This document shows positions 22,503 to 35,649 of a DNA stretch of 64,000 bases, piece by piece. The notes under the pieces are model-generated. The model saw only the letters and a program-made list of their open reading frames with translations, did not search any database and was not told where the DNA came from. This DNA is from Aquarana catesbeiana (lineage: Eukaryota; Chordata; Amphibia; Anura; Ranidae), in contig NC_133326.1 of assembly GCF_042186555.1 (NCBI RefSeq), positions 437,780,846 through 437,844,845 of the forward strand, read 5' to 3'. A program made the translations under genes and the position numbers. Each line of letters opens with the position of its first letter. Within the stretch, counting starts at the first letter, position 1.

Positions 22503-23424
22503 AATGGGCGGGGTCACCCAGTGACATCACCCAATGACCCTACCATCTTTGTTTAATTTAGTGGCAGGTTTGAATGACATCTCCTTCTCTGCGTTATTAA
22601 GTATAGAAAAAAAAAGCCGCCAATTGCATTTAAAAGCTGACAGTGACAGTCAGCGCTGGCAAGTGAGGGAGCCTGTCTGTACAGCCTGCCCCCTCACTGT
22701 GCATACTATTCTGTCCTGCCCCTTTCCTTGCACACACTGACCCCCCCCCCCCCCCATGACATCACAGACAAAAAAAAAAAAAACACAAAATGGTTCTGGA
22801 AGTGAAAGGGTTAAACCATGTAATCATGCAGCACTGTACTCAAATGACATTTATATCATTTTTTTCACACAAATTGCTAAACCAACAAAAAAAAAAGGCT
22901 GCAAATGTTGAAAAAACAAAAAATGTTTCATATTTTGTTATAACATTTTGCAAACAGGTAATTTTTTCTCTTTCATTGTTGGGCACCACTTAGAGTGTAT
23001 CCACATGTTACTCTCAATATAATAAACAAAACAAAATATAGTGTAATGCAACAATAAACAAATACAAATAAAACAAGTCCAAATATAACAAAATTCCACC
23101 GTTGTGCAACTTTCAGTGACAGTTCATAAATTTCCAGTAACTTCAGTGACCCCCACCTCTAGCTGTAATGCCTGCTCACCTCCAAAAGTTGACCCCACTA
23201 CAGAATCACACACGCCTGTGATGATATCTCTCAGGATGCCTTGGGACAACAACTCCTCCTGGTGTTCCTGGACAAGACAGACCTCCTCCTGGGTTCTCAC
23301 TATGTAGACCCCACTGCAGAGTCATACATGCTTAGTGTAATATAACTCAGGATTTTTTGGGTACACAAATCCTCATCACAGTGCACCTAGACAGCTCAGA
23401 CCTTCTCCCGGGGATCTCTCAGTC
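22503..23424. other. Repeat-like intron sequence, unclassified
   Basis: Contains a C-run (22741-22755), A-runs and fragments resembling piggyBac-type interiors (22830-22990). Two degenerate copies of a block with TGACCCCACTACAGAATCAC / TAGACCCCACTGCAGAGTCA lie at about 23188 and 23305. No gene. Confidence 0.4.
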
Positions 23425-26026
23425 ATGACCAGGCCATTTTTTGCGATACGGCACTGCGTCGCTTTTACTGACAATTGCACGAGCATGCGATGCTGTAATT
23501 AAATACACATCAATATGCCATAGGAAAATCCTAGATATGTGTATGAACTGAATACCAAAGGTGCATTATTACAAATGATTAACAACCATGCAGTCCCTGC
23601 ATGTATGAAAAATAATAATGTCCTTGTGAAAAAAACAATATGAAAATCCCAATGGAAAAAATGCATAAAAAAATGCATAAAAAAAGAGTCCACGTGCAGA
23701 TTATGCAGATCAATATAAGTGAATCTTCTGCTGTTGAAAAATAGAATATACAAATCGATATATATGAAATTTTTCGCTGTGTGGATAGACAATCAGCTGT
23801 ATTATACACCCAATGTGCTCTGTAAGTGGATGTCCGCTTACCAGAAGATGTTGACCTTTTTAATTAAAAAAGAGGTCAATAAGAGCCTTTAGCAAGAAAT
23901 GGCTTCCTGCCATGGTATGGATAAGCCTTGTGGGTAACCTTTTCCTCTCCCCAGTGGAACGTCAGGAAATATAAAGAAGGGTACAAGAAGGACTAAAATA
24001 GTGTAATCCCATTTATTAATAAAACAATTAAAAACAGAAAGCCAAATGACTGCTTACATTAGAAAGTGCCCTCGCCCGGTACTGAGGCTGTGCTGCTCGT
24101 ATTATGTCTAATGGCTCCGCTCTGCGCGTGTTAGCTGGCGTGCGCTTCACCATCAGCCGCCAACAACCACAGAAAGCAGAATGTGGATCAAAAATTGCAT
24201 AACCAGGCACGCCTCGACGTACGTTTCGATACCCATCTTAAGGAGGCCTCATAAGGTCAACATTAGGGCTGAAACAACTAATCGATTATGAAATTAATCG
24301 ATTACTATTTTCATAATCGATTAATCGGCCAGTAACATAATGGGGTTAAAAAAAAAAAAAAACGAAAATGAGTCCTTTATAGTACAAAAAGAGCAAATAA
24401 TCGTTACTGTAAATATTACTTTCACAGTTCTACAGTAAAAAATGAACCCCTTAATGATTATCTAAAGGGCTAATTTTATTTTTTTAACCCCATTATGTTA
24501 CTAAACGTCTTAGACCTGGATCACATCTATGTGTTTTTTGCAGAAACGCACTACAGTTCATATACATGGTTTCCTATGAGACATGTTTACATCTATGCTT
24601 TTTTCAGCCGTTGTGTATTTGGACAGGGTCAGGGACCTTTTTTTTCTTTTTTAACGCAAAACGGTGCTTTTTTTGGTTCAATATACTTCAATGGAGAAGC
24701 TGCTAAAAAGCATGTAATACGTTTTTGCAGCAATTTGTGTTTTTTAATTTGCACAACAAATTGTCCAAAAAAAATGCAAAAACGCAAATCGAAGCAAAAT
24801 CACGTGCACAAAAATCAAAACGCACAGCAAAAAGCACTGCAGAAACGGATCAAAAGCAAACTGCATAGGTGTGTACCGGGCCTTATGCTGGTCACACGGA
24901 TCAATTTTCAGACGAGAATATTCCGACGAAAAATCTTTGTAGATTCGCTGAATGAAAGAATGTTTGAAATTTTAACTTGTTTTTAACGTTCTGTTTTTAA
25001 AACTAATGTAATTTCTGAACGAAAACCACATACACTGTCTGAAAATTCCTTTCACCGGGGGGCGTGTCCTGGTAGTGAAACTGTGAGGACGTGCGGACAC
25101 TGAGCTCTCCATACCCAGGGCTAATCTGCCGCCATCCGCAGCCCATCCTTGCCCTGGTGAATCCCTGGATCACATCCTTATGTGCCTGGACCTTCCCTAT
25201 CTTGTTCCAGGGGGCTAGTGACTGACTACCTGGGCCCGGATCGGCGGCGGACTACACAGCGTGGCGGCCCCCGCCATCTTGGGGCCTACAAACTGCTTGG
25301 CGTCCTTTTGCCTCCGGCCGTAATCCGCCTAGGGAACGGGTGCCCGGACCTCGGCTGTGGGCTAATCCGCCTCCGGAGGATAACTAGCACAGTGTCAGCC
25401 GAAATAGAGAGTGAGAGACCTCCTATTGCCGATCCCTCCTGCTCCGTGGCCGGACGTTTTCTGGAGGCCTTAGCTACAGACCTACAGGCCTCCTCCAGGA
25501 CCGCAGTGAGTAGCATCACCCCCTGAGAGACAATCTTTGAGGTGCCTGCCCTCCTGTGTAATGGCACCTGTCCTTGGCTGGGGGTTTTTGGGCCTCAACG
25601 GAGCGGACCTTGCACATCCGGCGGCCGCTCCCTAGGAGAGTCCGCGGCTTCGGCCTACTCCTGGAGGGTGGCAGCCATCTTGGTACTCCAGAGACTCTCA
25701 AACGATTTTCTTTACTGTCACTCGGCTGCCCACTTTTTCACAGGGCTTTAAGTACCACCTGCCCTAATAGTCACCCCCCCACAACCATTATATAGGCCCA
25801 CAGGGTTATTGATCAACGATTTCACAATGTTTAATGGAGCCCTTTCTCTTGCTATGTAAAACACTGCCCGAGAGGGGCGCATACGCGTGAGCGAAGGTAA
25901 TGGACGTCTGATTCTTCCGCTCCGCGCCGTCGGAAACTGTTAGCCGGCCTAATCTGACATATAAGATACGAGGAGGGGACCGCTCTACCCCAAAAGATAG
26001 AGGAATACCTGGAGCCGCAAGCGGTA

Positions 26027-27061
26027 ATGTACCGCTCTACAAAAAACAAGCTACAAAACAGGCAGAGCAGCAACAAATCCCCAGCCCCAGGCAAAGGCAG
26101 AGCTAAGATGGCGCCCGAGCCTCCAGAGCCTGATGATGATACACAACTCTGATTTGGGACAGGGATCTCCTGCTGAAAGCCTCCATCTGTTCCCCACGGA
26201 TCGCATAAGTCCCCACCCTGCTGACCCTGATGCTATGCTAGCCAAATTCCGCAGCATTGTAAGAGATGAGATAACGGCTGCCTCCCGAAAGCTAAAGAGA
26301 TAGGCCACCGCACCAATCAATTGCAACACCGCATGGACCTGGCTACCACCGTGCTGGAGGGCCATGAGGAGGAGGTAGACAAAATGTCCACAGAATTGGA
26401 CACTCTCAGAGATAAATTAGAGGATGCGGAAAACAGGGCCCGCAGGGATAACCTTCGTATCCGTGGAATCCCTGAAATGATCACGGACCTGCAAGGAACA
26501 GCCACCGCTTTTTTTCAAGAACTGGCCCCTGAGATTCCGGTGGAAAGGCTGGAGTTTGATCGCATTCACCGGTCTCTGGCCCCTAAACCCTCCAAAGGCC
26601 CCCCAAGGGATGTTATCATCAAATTCCACTATTATAGGACCAAGGAGAAACTCTTACAATCTGCTCGAGAGCAATGGGATATCTCTTTTCAAGGCAACCA
26701 CCTCCAAATATTCGTGGACCTCTTGCTCGTCACCATTGCCAGCCGCCGAGGTCTCAAGCCTTATCTCCAAGTTCTGCAATCCAATCAGATCAAGTACAGA
26801 TGGGGGTTCCCCTTTAAACTTTCTTTCTCCCACCAGGGTCGTCAGTTCCATGCCACCTCCCCATCAGGCCTAAAACAACATCTCCAGGATCTGCAATTGG
26901 ACATCCCTCTGTCCCAATCTGAAGCCTAGGCTTCACATTCTCAAGCGGGTCCCTCTAGGCCGCCTCGTAAACCCCCTCAAGCATCACAACGATCACAATC
27001 TGGATCCCAGGCGCTGCGTGACCTGCAGGCCCAACGATTCCAACCAGCTAATAATGGATGA
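26027..27061 (+). pseudogene. L1 ORF1, frameshifts plus one nonsense codon
   Basis: An L1 ORF1p-type gene of 345 codons from ATG 26027 (MYRSTKNKLQNRQ) to TGA 27059-27061. A basic N-terminus is followed by a coiled coil (about 26321-26440: EGHEEEVDKMSTELDTLRDK). The RRM-like core has NLRIRGIP, DRIHRSLAPKP and DVIIKFHYYRTKEK, then a C-terminal domain (YRWGFPFKLSF). A compensating pair of frameshifts lies between about 26145 and 26300. A TAG at 26927-26929, probably once CAG, cuts off the last 44 codons (SQAGPSRPPRKPPQASQ...). The product would be the RNA chaperone of the L1 particle. Confidence 0.85.
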
Positions 27062-28065
27062 AAATCCCCATCTTTCCATGATGTGCAGTTCACTTTTCTT
27101 GGCCGTTTGATTCGGTGTGTCACTGACTGTTAGTGTTCTAATTTCTAACTTCCAACCTAACTTGAGGATTTCAGTTGCTTGTTTTGGAGGACATCCCCCT
27201 GCCGTACCTTTGCCCTATCGAGTTGACTGTAGAGTTGCTGAGGGGGTCATTGCCCCATTGTAGACTGCCCCACCTGAGAGATGGCGGTCTCGGGCGTGGA
27301 CAACCCCACATGGGATTTCCTGATGGGTCTCCGACAACAGTTTGCCCCCTGAACCACCTCTACATTGCTGATGGCCCTCATGGAGTAGAGGGTTCACCAG
27401 ACATAAGCAAATTACTCTTAAGTCCTGGTGGGGTGGGGGTAAAGGGTAAATGGTTTGAGGCTGGGGACACGCCTCCACTGAAGGTTATGTAGGTTGTTTG
27501 TTTGTTTTGTTCACTCACCGAGTCCCGTTGCTCCTGTTCAGTGGAGTGACGGGGCTGGCGCCTTGACTTGGGTGTGGGGTCCCGACCCGCCTTCTGGGGG
27601 GGACGGTCTTGTGGCTGTCGTCCCTGGGGGGCGGGGGGGGGACCCCTGTATCCACACCCTCAAATGTCAATATTGCACTGAGGTTCTCATACTGTAATTT
27701 AATTTTGCTTATTTTGTTGCTATCTTTAAGTATTGTTTAAATTTTATGTCAACTTCACTTAGTCCGTTTGAATTATCTTCACTATAGGCCGGTGGTTCCG
27801 ATGGACCACTGCTCCCCCCATGGGTTGGCACATGGCTAAGATATTTGTCTTGGCTATGGCCCCACCTCATTGTGGGCCCTATTGCCCACGGCATGATACA
27901 TGTATTCACTACATACTCTAATTAGAGTTCTTCTCGGTATTCTCATACCTTATGCTCTTTCTTGTTTTTACTATTCTTCTCTCGCTTTTCTCCCCCCCCC
28001 CCCCCTTTCCCTTGGCCCCTGGGGTGTGCGGATGGAGTAGTCCATAGCGTTCTAACTCAGTCCCA

Positions 28066-31000
28066 ATGACCCTTCACTGGCTGTCCCTGAATGTTCAGCG
28101 CATGAATTCCCCACAAAAAAGAGTTAAAGTTTTTAAATACCTTAAGCAACAAAAAATAGACATAGCCTGTTTACAGGAAACTCACTTTTCCTCTTCTTCC
28201 TGCCCCAAATATTTCGCAGCAAGTTATCCCCAAGTCTATTTAGCTAACGGTCCTACTAAACAGAGAGGGGTTCTTATAGCTATACGAAAGACGGTCTCAT
28301 TTATATGCGATAAACAGATAGCTGACCCTAATGGCAGATACCTTCTCTTACAGGGTTCTGTTCAGGATAATGAAGTAACCATCATGACCTATTACGCTCC
28401 GAACGACAACCCTGGCCCATTTTTGTCTCATGTCTGTTCCTTGTTACAGGTTCACCAGAGAGGCACCCTTCTGTTGGAGGGTGATTAGAATGTGACGCTC
28501 AATCCGGCCTTTGATAAGTACCCGGCGGATCATAAAGCTCCCCCTCCTGCGGCAAAAAAGTTCTTGCGGGCCCTACAAAATCTAGACCTAGTGGACTTAT
28601 GGCGAGAATTTCATCCCATGGGCAGGGACTACACCCACTATTCCCATCCTCAGCACTCTCACTCTAGAATCGACCATTCGTTTATGTTACGGAAACATCT
28701 CCCTTTAATAGAATCGGTATCAATCCTAGCAGTCCCTTGGTCAGACCATGATCCGGTTCTAACTGTTTGTCGTTCCCTACTCAACAAACCACAACATGCT
28801 CCCTGGGTGATGAATGATTCACTTTTATCATTCAAACCGATCCTCAGTGAAATCCAAGAAGCTTCTATGGAATACTTTAGACTTAATGCAGGGTCCCCAA
28901 TAACATTATGGGAGGCTTATAAAGCGGTCCTCCGGGGTCGCGTTATTCAAATAGCGTCTCAACGCAAAAGAGAAAGAATTCAGGCCCGACGCAAGTTAGA
29001 ACAGAACTTGGAGGACTGCTCGGCGGCCTTTAAATTAACCCCCACCCCTGCTAACCGCAGATCTTTAGACAAAGCCCGTACAGACTATGTCTGACAGATG
29101 AAGCGGACCGTACCTTACGTTGGGCCCGCCAGAAATGGTACGCTAAGGCAAATAAACCCAATGCACGGTTGGCTAACAGACTGCGTACCTTTATCCCAAA
29201 ATTTACTCCCATAAACCTGTGCACCGTCATAACATCCTCACGGGAAACCCCCAGCGGATTTTGTAAGAATTTCGTTACCGACTTATTAAACTCTACTCCC
29301 CCCAAATCACTCTTCAACACAGGGTCTGAATGATTTTTTTAAGTAAGCTATCTTTACCTTCTCTATCGGAACCCCATATCTCCCTAATGGACCGAGATAT
29401 ACAGGTCTCTGAGGTTCTCCAGTGCATTAAGGAACTGAAAGTGGGCAAAAGACCAGGTCCGGATGGCTTCACTGCTTTGTATTACCAAAAATTTGCAGAA
29501 GTCCTGGCCCCACACCTAGCGACTATGTATAACTCGGTCAAAGGAGGTCATTCATTTACACCAGACTTGCTGACTGCCAACATAGTGATGATTCCTAAGC
29601 CAGACAAAGACCATTCTTCCTGGGCAAATTTTCGGCCAATCTCTTTAATTAATATTGACATGAAGATATTGACGAAAATTCTGGCCAACCGTTTGAATTC
29701 CTTTTTACCGCGCCTGATAAAAAAGGATTAAGTGGGATTTGTCCCCTGCAGACAGGCAGGAGACGCCATTAGATGACTCCTCCAAATCCAACATATAGCA
29801 CATGAAAGGTCCCTGGAGACAATGTTTCTTTCCTTAGATGTTAATAAGGCTTTCGATACCTTTTCCTGGCCCTATTTGACAAAGGTCCTCACACACTATG
29901 GTTTTGGCACCTCCTTTTTGGGGTGGGTCTCAGCCATATATCACTTCCCTCAGGCTAAAGTGCGTTATTATGGATATGAATCGCCTACTTTCCCTATTAA
30001 GAGGGGAACACGTCAGGGATGCCCGCTCTCCCTCCTTCTATTTATACTAGCACTTGAACCCCTGGCGGAGGCCATACGCTCTTACTCGGATATTTCAGGA
30101 GTAGAAATAGCAGGCACCGCGCACAAATTGTCCCTGTTTGCAGATGACATTTTATTAACCATTACTAAACCCAGAATCTCCCTCCCCAATCTATTCTCTC
30201 TCTTAGACTCCTTCGCCTAGTTTTCGGGCCTTTCAATTAATCCGGCAAAATCTAAAGCGATGTCTATCAACCTTCGGCCCCCGGAATTAGAAGCCCTGCA
30301 GTCGGCATTTTCGTTTCAGTGGTTAACCTCATTACCCTATTTGGGTATTAAACTTACCCTGAAGTACTCGGGCTTATATCAAGCCAATTTTCCTCCGCTT
30401 TTCCGAAAGCTGGAGGCTATGCTTACCTCTTGGTCCACACTTCCGATTTCTTGGTTTGACAGAATAGCGACGGTACGCATGACGTACCTCACTAAATTGC
30501 TCTATTATTTTAGAGTTTTGCCAGTTCAAGTGACCCCCCCATATCATTCGAATACATCAACGTAAAATTATGCAGTTTATATGGGGCCCCAAGAGGCCCA
30601 GGATCAATAGACAAGTGCTTTACGCGCGCAAAGTCAATGGTGGCCTTTCAGTTCCTAATCTGCATGCATATTATATAGCTGCAGGTATCGCCCCATTATC
30701 TCACCTTCATGAAAAGCAACAAATGCCACTATGGGCCACCATTAACTTAATTGACTTAGTCGACGCACACCCAATGCCTCTAGCTTCTCTTCCTTGGCTT
30801 CCTAAAGCACATCGCCCCCCTACCATAGGTCCCTATTTAGCTGCGGTTAAGTACTCAGCAGGCCTAATTTCTCCTCATCTCCCACTACTTCGTCTCCTCC
30901 ACTGCCCTTTATTTCAACCAGGTTGTGATAATCCACTGAAATTTAAGTCATAGTCCGACAATGGTTTCATAGATATCCATTCGTTTTTCACCCCAACCAA

Positions 31001-31748
31001 GATCATCTCTTTCGCGGCCTTACATTCCTCACACAATATCCCCCTTAGGGAGCATTACAGTTACCTGCAAATTAGACATTTTCTCCAACAGCTTACAACA
31101 TCCCATTCCGCCCCCTTTACCATAACTCCATTTGAAAGCCTTTGTAGATCGTGCCCCCAATCCTTGGGTTTGATTTCCCTAATATATACCGCCATAATTA
31201 ATTCTAAGACAACACCATTGAGACCTTACCATCTCCAATGGGAGGCCGAGCTCGGGAAACAATTAGACCCGGAGGATTGGCATAGTATGACTATTGCGCT
31301 AAGTGCTCTAAGGATGTTCTCTTTTTAGAGAACGCTTACAAAGTCTTCTATGGATGGTATTATACCCCGGCTAGATTAGCAAGTTTCATCCCATCTTACT
31401 CCCCCCCTCTGTTTTCGCGGGTGCTCACAGGAAGGCATGATGGCGCATATTTGGTGGACCTGTCCCAGGGTCTGCAGACTATGGGTTACAGTATATGCAC
31501 TATTACCCAATCTTTTTAATACCAACATAAAGCGGGATCCTTTTGAGGCCCTTTTATGGAAACCGATTGCAGAACTTCTTCGTCCTGAACGTCAGTTAGC
31601 AGCACAGATTTTCACTGCAACTAAACTTACCATAGCAAGGGCCTGGAAAACCCCGAACCTTAGTTTTGAAGCAGTTACAAATTGTGTGAATGATATCATG
31701 GTAAATGAGAAACTTACGGCCATATTGCTGAGCACACATGATAAGTGA
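28066..31748 (+). pseudogene. L1 ORF2 (endonuclease, reverse transcriptase), broken
   Basis: Starts MTLHWLSLNVQRMNS at 28066. The APE endonuclease domain shows SLNVQ, QETHF, YYAPN, an EGD-stop-N where GDxN is expected (TAG at 28486-28488, consistent with a lost Trp), SRIDHSF and SDHDPV. The reverse transcriptase has GKRPGPDGF, FRPISLINID, FLSLDVNKAFD, GTRQGCPLS and the FADD active site at about 30138-30149. The C-terminal part ends in a zinc-finger-like segment (HIWWTCPRVCRLW) before the TGA at 31746-31748. In-frame stops lie near 28487, 29730, 29773 and 30218, with frameshifts near 29093, 30530 and beyond 30950. Usual length is about 1250 codons, matching this span. Confidence 0.9.
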
Positions 31749-33520
31749 CTTACAATCGCCCATCAAGATTTGATTTAACGCTCCTTTCCCTATAATGAGC
31801 CTCCATTCCCCCCACCCCAGGGTCCTTCCCTCCTTTCTACCCCCCTCTTTTCCCACTTTCAATTTCTCTCTCTTTCTTCTTATTCAGGCCCTCGGGCTTA
31901 ATTCTACATAGACTGGAAATTTAATATAACACACAAATTATTACATACAGAGGTATGTTATCCTCTTTGAGGTTATTCAATTTAATCTGATTTTATTTTA
32001 TTTCTGGTTCTTTTTTGTTCCCCCCCTTTTTTTTTTCTTTTATCATTTTATATGGATATGCCTTGGTATGTCGCCTGGCCTCGGCTTTGCACTGCCTGAG
32101 TCCAGGCTTAAATCTTTGAACAATAGCTCTACCTGCCAGATACTGGCAGCCTTATACCTGTTAATTCATGATGTATCCATCACTGTTTTTGTACTTTTCT
32201 GTTGTTATATCTTCAATAAAAACCTTTTGTACAAGAAAATTCCTTTCACCAAGAAGTTTTCTATTATTTCTAAATTTTCCCGTCACTGTGGTTGAAAATG
32301 AACGTCGATTTGACCCCCACTAACGACTAGAAAATTAAACGAACATTCTTAAAATGACATTTTTTTTGAAGGAAGACATTGTTTTTTAAATAAAAAAAAA
32401 TTATCTGAGTCTGATGATATTTACCAGATTCATCCTTTAATAGTGTATACAGTATATCTCTTCTAATTGTATATACAGTATATCTCTAATAGTATATACA
32501 GTATATCTCCTCTAATATTATATACAGTATATCTCCTCTGTCTTATTCTCAGAGTGGATTAGAGATTACCATAAAGTTAGTAATTTATATTTACCACTGC
32601 ATTGAGATATTTAACCACTTAAGGACCGCCTCACGCCGATGTACGTCGGCAAGGCGGCACGGGCAGGCAAAATCACGTACATGTACGTGATTTGCCTCCC
32701 GCGGGTGGGGGGTCCGATCGGACCCCCCCCCGCCGCCCGAGGCGGTCCCGTTTGGTCCCCCGGCGATCGGAGATGAGGGGGAGGCCATCCGTTCGTGGCC
32801 CCCCCCCTCGCGATCGCCGCCGGCCAATCAGATCACTTCCTTTGCTGCTGTATGCTAAACAGCAGCAAAGGAAATGATGTCATCTCTCCTCGGCTCGGTA
32901 TTCCGTTGCAGCGCCGAGGAGAGAAGACATCAATGTGAGTGCACCAACACTACACAACACAGTAGAACATGCCAGGCATACAAAACACCCCGATCCCCCC
33001 CCCCCGATCGCCCCCCGATCCCCCCCCAATCACCCCCCCCCCTGTCACAAACTGACACCAGCAGTTTTTTGTTTTTTTTGTTTTTTTTTTCTGATTACTG
33101 CATTGGTGTCAGTTTGTGACAGTTAGTGTTGGAACAGTGAGTATTACCCCCCTTTAGGTCTAGGATACCCCCCTAACCCCCCCTAATAAAGTTTTAACCC
33201 CTTGATCACCCCCTGTCACCAGTGTTGCTAAGCGATCATTTTTCTGATCGCTGTATTAGTGTCGCTGGTGACGCTAGTTAGTGAGGTAAATATTAAGGTT
33301 CGCCGTCAGCGTTTTATAGCGACAGGGACCCCCATATACTATCTAATAAATGTTTTAACCCCTTGATTGCCCCCTATTTAACCCTTTCACCACTGATCAC
33401 CGTATAACCGTTACGGGTGACGCTGGTTAGTTTGTTTATTTTTTATAGTGTCAGGGAACCCGCCGTTTATTACCGAATAAAGGTTTAGCCCCCCGATCGC
33501 CCGGCGGTGATATGCGTCGC

Positions 33521-34230
33521 CCCAGGCAGCGTCAGATTAGCGCCAGTACCGCTAACACCCACGCACGCAGCATGCGCCTCCCTTTGTGGTATAGTATCTG
33601 AACGGATCAATATCTGATCCGATCAGATCTATACTAGCGTCCCCAGCAGTTTAGGGTTCCCAAAAACGCAGTGTTAGCGGGATCAGCCCAGATACCTGCT
33701 AGCACCTGCGTTTTGCCCCTCCGCCCAGCCCACCCAAGTGCAGTATCGATCGATCACTGTCACTTACAAGGCACTAAACGCATAACTGCAGCGTTCGCAG
33801 AGTCAGGCCTGATCCCTGCGATCGCTAACAGTTTTTTTGGTAGCATTTTGGTGAACTGGCAAGCACCAGCCCCAGGCAGCGTCAGGTTAGCGCCAGTACC
33901 GCTAACACCCACGCACGCACCGTACACCTCCCTTAGTGGTATAGTATCTGATCGGATCAATATCTGATCCGATCAGATCTATACTAGCGTCCCCAGCAGT
34001 TTAGGGTTCCCAAAAACGCAGTGTTAGCGGGATCAGCCCAGATACCTGCTAGCACCTGCGTTTTGCCCCTCCGCCCGGCCCAGCCCAGCCCACCCAAGTG
34101 CAGTATCGATCGATCACTGTCACTTACAAAACACTAAACGCATAACTGCAGCGTTCGCAGAGTCAGGCCTGATCCCTGCGATCGCTAACAGTTTTTTTTG
34201 TAGCGTTTTGGTGAACTGGCAAGCACCAGC
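33521..34230 (+). repeat. Two tandem 350-bp units in the piggyBac derivative
   Basis: CCCAGGCAGCGTCAG occurs at 33521 and 33871, and the sequence between is repeated almost exactly, including ATCTGATCCGATCAGATC and CAGTATCGATCGATCACTG, to about 34230. One such unit is present in piggyBac element 2 near 46.5-46.8 kb, so the duplication arose in this derivative's lineage. Confidence 0.85.
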
Positions 34231-34231
34231 G

Positions 34232-34675
34232 GCCTAGTACACCCCGGTCGTAGTCAAACCAGCACTGCAGTAACACTTGGTGACGTGGCGAGTCCCATAA
34301 GTGCAGTTCCAGCTGGTGAGGTGGCAAGCACAAGTAGTGTCCCGCTGCCACCAAGAAGACAAACACAGGCCCGTCGTGCCCATAGTGCCCTTCCTGCTGC
34401 ATTCGCCAATCCTAATTGGGAACCCACCACTTCTGCAGCGCCCGTACTTCCCCCATTCACATCCCCAACCAAATGCAGTCGGCTGCATGAGAGGCATTTT
34501 CTTTATGTCCTCCCGAGTACCCCTACCCAACGAACCCCCCCAAAAAAGATGTTGTGTCTGCAGCAAGCGCGGATATAGGCGTGACACCCGCTATCATTGT
34601 CCCTCCTGTCCTGACAATCCTGGTCTTTGCATTGGTGAATGTTTTGAACGCTACCATTCACTAGTTGAGTATTAG
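34232..34675 (+). pseudogene. Remnant piggyBac transposase: N-terminal part fused to Cys-rich C-terminus
   Basis: The first part (EVASTSSVPLPPRRQTQ, AHSALPAAFANPNWEPTT) matches the N-terminal region of piggyBac transposase 2. Directly after FTSPT the sequence jumps to the family's C-terminal region (CSRLHERHF...). It then continues, in a shifted frame, into the cysteine-rich finger (RCCVCSKRGYRR, CPSCPDNPGLCIGECF, ERYHSLVEY) and a TAG at 34673-34675. The whole DDE catalytic domain, about 450 codons, is therefore deleted. The finger-coding stretch is free of stops. In piggyBac the C-terminal finger binds the transposon ends, so a peptide from here might still bind DNA; that is speculation. Confidence 0.8.
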
Positions 34676-35615
34676 CGTAGGGTACAGCATTCCACAGACT
34701 AGGCACACTTTCACTGGGTCTCCCAAGATGCCATCGCATTTTGAGAGACCCGAACCTGGAACCGGTTACCGTTATAAAAGTTAGTTACAAAAAAAGTGTA
34801 AAAAAAAAAATATATATAAAATAAAAAAAAAATAGTTGTCGTTTTATTGTTCTCTCTCTCTATTCTCTCTCTCTATTGTTCTGCTCTTTTTTACTGTATT
34901 CTATTCTGCAATGTTTTATTGTTATTATGTTTTATCATGTTTGTTTTTCAGGTATGTAATTATTTATACTTTACCGTTTACTGTGCTTTATTGTTAACCA
35001 TTTTTTTGTCTTCAGGTACGCCATTCACGACTTTGAGTGGTTATACCAGAATGATGCCTGCAGGTTTAGGTATCATCTTGGTATCATTCTTTTCAGCCAG
35101 CGGTCGGCTTTCATGTAAAAGCAATCCTAGCGGCTAATTAGCCTCTAGACTGCCTTTACAAGCCGTGGGAGGGAATGCCCCCCCCCACCGTCTTCCGTGT
35201 TTTTCTCTGGCTCTCCTGTCTCAACAGGGAACCTGAGAATGCAGCCGGTGATTCCGCCAGCTGACCATAGAGCTGATCAGAGACCAGAGTGGCTCCAAAC
35301 ATCTCTATGGCCTAAGAAACCGGAAGCTACGAGCATTTTATGACTTAGATTTCGCCGGATGTAAATAGCGCCATTGGGAAATTGGGGAAGCATTTTATCA
35401 CACCGATCTTGGTGTGGTCAGATGCTTTGAGGGCAGAGGAGAGATCTAGGGTCTAATAGACCCCAATTTTTTCAAAAAAGAGTACCTGTCACTACCTATT
35501 GCTATCATAGGGGATATTTACATTCCCCGAGATAACAATAAAAATGATAAAAAAAAAAAAAAAAAATGAAAGGAACAGTTTAAAAATAAGATAAAAAAGC
35601 AAAAAAATAATAAAG

Positions 35616-35649
<34 letters not shown>

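Larger units (their letters stand above)
25057..32234 (+). mobile_element. Full-length L1-like LINE, 7.2 kb, perfect target duplication
   Basis: A complete insertion flanked by a perfect 16-bp duplication, GAAAATTCCTTTCACC (25041-25056, 32235-32250). It starts with a G-run (GGGGGGCGTGTCC) and has a G/C-rich 5' UTR of about 970 bp, ORF1, a 1-kb inter-ORF region with C- and G-runs, ORF2 and a 490-bp 3' UTR. It ends CAATAAAAACCTTTTGTACA without a poly(A) tail. Perfect duplications suggest a fairly recent event, although both ORFs carry stops and frameshifts. It landed inside the hAT element. Confidence 0.9.

Noticed and set aside
24495..24986. A 163-codon plus-strand frame
   Set aside because: Lies in A/T-rich, MITE-like sequence within the hAT element; no domain and lysine/asparagine bias expected from base composition.
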